NCBI GenBank assembly: GCA_002424525.1
Contig: DIKJ01000255.1
Location: 7,148-23,482, forward strand
DNA from: Bacteroidales bacterium UBA5621
GTDB lineage: Bacteria; Bacteroidota; Bacteroidia; Bacteroidales; VadinHA17
Length of the DNA: 16,335 nucleotides
Direction of reading: 5' to 3'
Shown here: one piece after another, positions 15,280-16,335 of the stretch
How the letters are laid out: each line of letters opens with the position of its first letter
How positions within the stretch are numbered: the stretch's first letter is position 1
Made by a program: the position numbers and the translations under genes
Notes under the pieces: generated by a model
The model's input: the letters and a program-made list of their open reading frames with translations, nothing else
What the model was told of the DNA's origin: nothing
The model's database searches: none

Positions 15280-16005
15280 ATGGAGCAGGAAGAAAAGATA
15301 CTGCCGGCAGATTACCTTGGGAGAACGCTTTTGGTGCCATATTTTGCCGCAGCCACAACAGGAAGTTTCAGGGGCAATATTAAGAACGGCAAGGCAATTG
15401 TAAGGGAACTGGAAAAAATAAAAATATTCCTTGATCTCAGCCGGAACATCAGTAACCCGGTCATGTTTGACGTCGGGGCATGTTTCGGAACATACAGTTT
15501 TATTACTCTTTTCAACCCGGATCTGAGGGTGGAGGCATTTGAGCCTCATCCTAAGATGAACGAATACATGAGGGACATTATCAGGCTTAACGACATTCCA
15601 AACATCACCCTGCATGAATTTGGCCTGTCTGATGAGGAAAGAAAATGCGATATGGAATTTGGTTCCGCTTTTAGCCGGTCACCTCTCAATCTGAATGTGG
15701 GGACTACCAATATACGGGCCGACAGGGAGGGGAGCTTTCTTTTCAGGCCCCTCGACTCTCTCGGCATTCAGCGGCTGGACCTTCTCAAGATCGATGTGGA
15801 GGGGCATGAGATGGAGGCCCTGAAAGGTGCAGCTGACACTCTGAGGAGATGCAGGCCCCAATATATCCAGATAGAGATCCATAACAGGGGGAAAGACAGA
15901 AAACAAAAGATCAGGACAATTCTGGAAAAGTACCTGAATAACAACTATGAAGTGTCGCACAATTTCTGGAAGTTTCATGGAGATTATTTCTTCAGGAGGG
16001 TCTGA
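15280..16005 (+). CDS. FkbM-family SAM-dependent methyltransferase
   Basis: A 241-residue Rossmann-fold methyltransferase of the FkbM family, whose members often O-methylate sugars, polyketides or other surface compounds. The SAM motif is VMFDVGACFGTYSF (61-74), the post-I acidic segment is VEAFEPHP (84-91), and the family-typical LDLLKIDVEGHEMEALKGA (166-184) follows. An AGGAA at 15266-15270, 9 bp before the ATG at 15280, is one of the better Shine-Dalgarno sites in the window. A TAGCCTTTG at 15237-15245 is one base longer than the -7 consensus. Its substrate is unknown. Beside a glycosyltransferase and a membrane acyltransferase-like gene, modification of a surface glycan is a reasonable but untested guess. 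It ends 46 bp from the convergent gene, with only weak inverted repeats between. Confidence 0.88.
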   Translation: MEQEEKILPADYLGRTLLVPYFAAATTGSFRGNIKNGKAIVRELEKIKIFLDLSRNISNPVMFDVGACFGTYSFITLFNPDLRVEAFEPHPKMNEYMRDIIRLNDIPNITLHEFGLSDEERKCDMEFGSAFSRSPLNLNVGTTNIRADREGSFLFRPLDSLGIQRLDLLKIDVEGHEMEALKGAADTLRRCRPQYIQIEIHNRGKDRKQKIRTILEKYLNNNYEVSHNFWKFHGDYFFRRV

Positions 16006-16051
16006 GAATATTGTTTCCGGAAAATTCCAGGTAACAATTATGAGGGAGAGG

Positions 16052-16335
16052 TCATAACCTGAGCCGTACTCCCGCACGTGTAAGCAGTGCCGCCAGGCCA
16101 ACCATCAGCAGTGCCCATGCCAGCGATCCGGCAATAACGATCAGGGGATCGGATGATTGCTTGTAGATAAGAACCGGTATGCCTGACATCCAGATAAGAT
16201 GGTACAGAATATTGGGCGCCAGGTATGTGGTAAGGGAATTCTCTCCGGCAGGCCTGAGGAATGTCGCCCAACTTTTAATGTTCCTTATGTCTGTGAGCCA
16301 GTAGAGAAACATGAAAACAAGGAAGCTGATCCCGC
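16052..16335 (-). CDS. C-terminal end of a multipass membrane protein, probably DUF5009/HGSNAT-type acyltransferase
   Basis: The minus-strand frame is open from the window edge (16335) to a TGA at 16052-16054, giving about 94 residues. The internal ATG at 16312 is not taken as the start, because the frame upstream of it continues as hydrophobic coding sequence (GISFLVF). At least three hydrophobic helices are seen, near the edge, around YLAPNILYHLIWM and around LIVIAGSLAWALLMVGLAAL, followed by a basic cytoplasmic end. The segment TFLRPAGENSLTTYLAPN resembles the closing region of Bacteroidota DUF5009/COG4299 proteins related to heparan-alpha-glucosaminide N-acetyltransferase, which move acetyl groups across the membrane onto sugars. 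This family call rests on remembered pattern only; other acyltransferase families are possible. The main part of the gene is to the right of the window. Confidence 0.6.
   Translation of the reverse strand, partial: GISFLVFMFLYWLTDIRNIKSWATFLRPAGENSLTTYLAPNILYHLIWMSGIPVLIYKQSSDPLIVIAGSLAWALLMVGLAALLTRAGVRLRL

Noticed and set aside
16006..16051. Terminator between the FkbM-type gene and the convergent membrane-protein gene
   Set aside because: ATTGTT/AACAAT and TTATGA/TCATAA pairs exist but are short, overlap each other and have no T tract.

Overview
The window looks like a chromosomal segment from a Bacteroidota (Bacteroidales-like) bacterium, probably an uncultured or environmental lineage. 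The evidence is internal. Several genes are preceded by the Bacteroidota -7 promoter element TAnnTTTG: an identical TATATTTG precedes three genes, and TATTTTTG and TAAATTTG precede two more. Classical Shine-Dalgarno sites are few. There is a periplasm-type SPII lipoprotein with an ASPDG-type OmpA-like module, and the neighbour pairs prfA-pyrF and rpsO-pnp. Most of the content is ordinary core metabolism and information processing. I see no phage, transposase, CRISPR array, tRNA or rRNA.

Layout. 1-1418 (minus): pyrF (cut by the left edge) and prfA, 9 bp apart and so probably co-transcribed. 1419-1920: a 502-bp divergent intergenic region holding the prfA -7 box, a decayed copy of a GC-rich low-complexity repeat, three helically phased TTGATAA repeats, an AT-rich stretch and the rpsO promoter. 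1921-5063 (plus): rpsO, its terminator, pnp, and a deoxynucleoside kinase gene packed against pnp. 5357-7072 (plus): a TPR lipoprotein gene behind an AT-rich leader with repeated ATGTAA motifs, ended by a perfect 30-bp palindrome shared with the convergent SpoU methyltransferase gene (7128-7658, minus).

7755-8969 (plus): sucC, with no sucD beside it. Its 3' end overlaps, tail to tail, a two-gene minus-strand Fe-S operon (8935-9649). That operon encodes a 4Fe-4S/CDGSH fusion protein and a 63-residue CDGSH protein whose signature reads CDCSH. 9763-11568 (plus): an orphan hybrid histidine kinase. 11656-13944 (plus): priA. 13945-14154: a second, better preserved copy of the low-complexity repeat with a GCGTARA heptamer array. 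14155-15135 (minus): a GT4 glycosyltransferase. 15280-16005 (plus): an FkbM-type methyltransferase. 16052-16335 (minus): the C-terminal end of a multipass membrane protein resembling DUF5009/HGSNAT-type acyltransferases. The last three could be a cell-surface glycan neighbourhood, but they do not form one operon.

The best second-look items are the interspersed repeat family (two diverged copies), the DnaA-box-like phased repeats upstream of rpsO, the CDCSH variant with its tandem CDGSH operon, the lipoprotein with an embedded OmpA-like module, and the solitary sucC. I found no convincing new multi-gene system.
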